NCBI GenBank assembly: GCA_026713865.1
Contig: JAPONQ010000017.1
Coordinates: forward strand, 1-64,000
DNA: 64,000 bases
Reading direction: 5' to 3'
Origin: Chloroflexota bacterium
Lineage (GTDB): Bacteria > Chloroflexota > Dehalococcoidia > UBA2979
Shown: in pieces, positions 62,719-64,000 of the stretch
How the letters are laid out: each line of letters starts with the position of its first letter
Position numbering within the stretch: the stretch's first letter is position 1
Made by a program: the position numbers and the translations under genes
Notes under the pieces: model-generated
Told to the model about the DNA's origin: nothing
The model's database searches: none
Seen by the model: only the letters and a program-made list of their open reading frames with translations

Positions 62719-63532
62719 CGCAAATCCCGTCTCCCCGGTCTCCGGCCCCGCCGATCTCCGGCTCCCACTCCACCGTTCCGGGCGCATAGCGCACCGCAAG
62801 CAACTCCAGTCCGCGCGCAGGCGCGGCGGGCCCGGCTCCACCCGCTCCCGCCCTCAGCAGCGCCGCGGGCGAAGCGGTCTCCTCCCGTCCCGACCCTACC
62901 CGCTCCAGCGCGCCGACCATGCGGCGGACCTGGTGCGGGAGGAATCCGTCCGCCTCCACCGTGACGTCGAGGCGCGAGACGCCGAGACGGCGCACATCGC
63001 AGCCCCGGAGCGTGCGAACCGTCGGATAGCCCGGGGGCACCGGGCCGGCGTAGGCCGCCCAGTCCACGGGCTCCCGCGGCCACAGCGCCGCCGCCTTCTC
63101 CATCGCGCGCTCGTCGAGCTCCGCGCGACGCTCCCAGGCCCATCGCCGCCCGAGCGGCGACCGCGGCCTGCCGTCCACAAACCGATAGCGGTAGACCCGC
63201 CCGCGGGCCTCCCGCCTCGGATCGAACACCTCTCCCGCACGGCTGGCGGCCCTGACCGCCACATCCTCCGGGAGGTAGTGGTTCAGCGCGTCCCTGACGG
63301 TCTCCGGCGGGTGCCCGCCGGGGAGCGTCAGGGACGCAACCTGGCCCCGGGCGTGCACCCCGGCATCGGTGCGCCCGGCGAACGCCGCCCGCACCGTCCG
63401 TCCGCAGAACCGTCGAGCCGCCTCCTCCACCTCTCCCTGGACGGTGCGGGCGTCGCGCTGGAGCTGCGACCCCGCGAAGTCCGTCCCGTCGTACTCCACC
63501 AGCAGCGCGTAGCGCCGGCCTCCCGGCACCAC
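62705..63532 (-). CDS. truA: tRNA pseudouridine(38-40) synthase TruA
   Basis: 275 residues: [32 protein letters not shown], the catalytic-Asp motif [25 protein letters not shown] and [18 protein letters not shown]. It modifies the tRNA anticodon arm. The C-terminal acidic run overlaps the rplM start. It lies 18 nt downstream of rplQ, the common rpoA-rplQ-truA-rplM-rpsI order. Confidence 0.96.
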   Translation of the reverse strand: MVPGGRRYALLVEYDGTDFAGSQLQRDARTVQGEVEEAARRFCGRTVRAAFAGRTDAGVHARGQVASLTLPGGHPPETVRDALNHYLPEDVAVRAASRAGEVFDPRREARGRVYRYRFVDGRPRSPLGRRWAWERRAELDERAMEKAAALWPREPVDWAAYAGPVPPGYPTVRTLRGCDVRRLGVSRLDVTVEADGFLPHQVRRMVGALERVGSGREETASPAALLRAGAGGAGPAAPARGLELLAVRYAPGTVEWEPEIGGAGDRGDGICDDDD

Positions 63533-63550
63533 AGAACTCCCGTCTCGCCC

Positions 63551-63901
63551 TCAGACGAGCTCGAGGCGCGCCATCAGCGACGCGTCGCCATGGCGCCGGC
63601 CGAGCGTCGTCACACGCGTGTAGCCGCCCTGCCGCTCCTGGTAGCGGGGAGCGATCTCGTCGAAGAGGGCCGTCACCACCTCCGGGTCGTAGATGAACGC
63701 GAGCGCCTGGCGCCGGGCGTGCAGCGTCCCGCGCTTGCCAAGCGTGATCATGCGGTCGACGAAGCGCCGCGTCTCCTTGGCGCGCGCCTGCGTCGTCTCC
63801 ACCGCGCCGTGCCGGAGGACGTCCGTGGTCAGGTTCCGGAACATCGCCATCCGCTGCGCGGTCGGCATGTCGAACCGCCGGCCGCTCACCTTATGCCGCA
63901 T
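63551..63901 (-). CDS. rplQ: 50S ribosomal protein L17
   Basis: 116 residues: MRHKVSGRRFDMPTAQRMAMFRNLTTDVLRHGAVETTQARAKE, then FVDRMITLGKRG and GGYTRVTTLGRRHGDASLMARLELV. Complete and typical. It follows rpoA by 41 nt. Confidence 0.98.
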   Translation of the reverse strand: MRHKVSGRRFDMPTAQRMAMFRNLTTDVLRHGAVETTQARAKETRRFVDRMITLGKRGTLHARRQALAFIYDPEVVTALFDEIAPRYQERQGGYTRVTTLGRRHGDASLMARLELV

Positions 63902-63942
63902 CTCTGCTCCTCATCCCGCTCGCGGCCGCTTCACCCGAGCCG

Positions 63943-64000
63943 CTACGGACGCGCGGCGCCGTCGGCGCCCGCCTCGCGCAGCGCCTCCATCAGCGCGTGG
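63943..64000 (-). CDS. rpoA: C-terminal end of RNA polymerase alpha subunit (partial)
   Basis: Minus-strand reading from the window edge gives HALMEALREAG and ADGAARP before a TAG at 63945-63943. The helical end matches the tail of the RpoA C-terminal domain, and the position directly upstream of rplQ is the usual one. The identification rests mainly on gene order. Confidence 0.7.
   Translation of the reverse strand, partial: HALMEALREAGADGAARP

Overview
The window is one contiguous, very GC-rich bacterial segment with tightly packed genes, many 4-nt start/stop overlaps, GTG and TTG starts, and a ribosomal-protein string at the right end (rpoA tail, rplQ, truA, rplM, rpsI on the minus strand). 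Substrate-binding lipoproteins with Asp-rich and Ala/Thr/Pro-rich linkers, abundant class III CoA-transferases, a PPOX/F420-type oxidoreductase and a tRNA-Sec suggest a member of Chloroflexota (Dehalococcoidia-like) or a deep actinobacterial lineage. This is inference; no rRNA is present to settle it.

Layout. 1-5000: tail of a transposase, an MFS exporter overlapping a CNNM/CorC-type membrane protein, a CysS/MshC-type ligase, and an FAH-family hydrolase. 5000-13000: Cys/His-rich and zinc-ribbon proteins, a lipoprotein, tRNA-His, flavin reductase, methyltransferase, SDR, RidA, PPOX protein and a CocE-type hydrolase. 13000-18600: a 1000-residue FAD/Fe-S oxidase followed by two class III CoA-transferases. 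18800-37500: a single-strand run of about 17 genes that looks like one uptake and CoA-ester catabolism cluster: acyl-CoA dehydrogenase, a complete Dpp/Opp ABC transporter, alpha/beta hydrolase, zinc dehydrogenase, DUF35/thiolase pair, a fused double CoA-transferase, TatD-like hydrolase, two more CoA-transferases, a CitE-like lyase and a MaoC hydratase. 37500-38300 is decayed and holds gene relics. 38300-45700: two MFS proteins, a metallo-beta-lactamase protein, tRNA-Sec, an arsenate-reductase-type phosphatase, an amine-oxidase-like flavoprotein and a HAD phosphatase. 45800-50100: two solitary ABC binding lipoproteins around a gene-poor stretch. 50200-52700: a thioredoxin hub. 52700-61000: plsX, a methyltransferase and a plus-strand operon GNAT-ahcY-metK-nucleotidyltransferase-phosphohexomutase. 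61100-64000: DinB protein and the ribosomal-protein operon.

The most interesting observation is at 51294-51800. A ferredoxin-thioredoxin-reductase catalytic-chain homologue has an in-frame TGA exactly where the family has the second redox-active cysteine (CPC-X16-CPC-X8-CH-U). A hairpin with an AGGUCU apex, closely resembling the E. coli fdhF SECIS, follows directly, and the family signature continues in frame to a TAG. The same window encodes tRNA-Sec (41996-42092). The gene sits between trxB and trxA, so the cell probably has an NADPH route and a selenium-dependent Fe-S route to reduced thioredoxin. A CsoR-type regulator with a palindromic operator adjoins the cluster.

A second theme is paired class III CoA-transferases. 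In each of three pairs (16124/17343, 20466/21757, and the two halves of the 800-residue protein at 24120-26522) one partner has the catalytic Asp at the expected position and the other does not. This points to heteromeric enzymes, one of which has been fused into a single chain.
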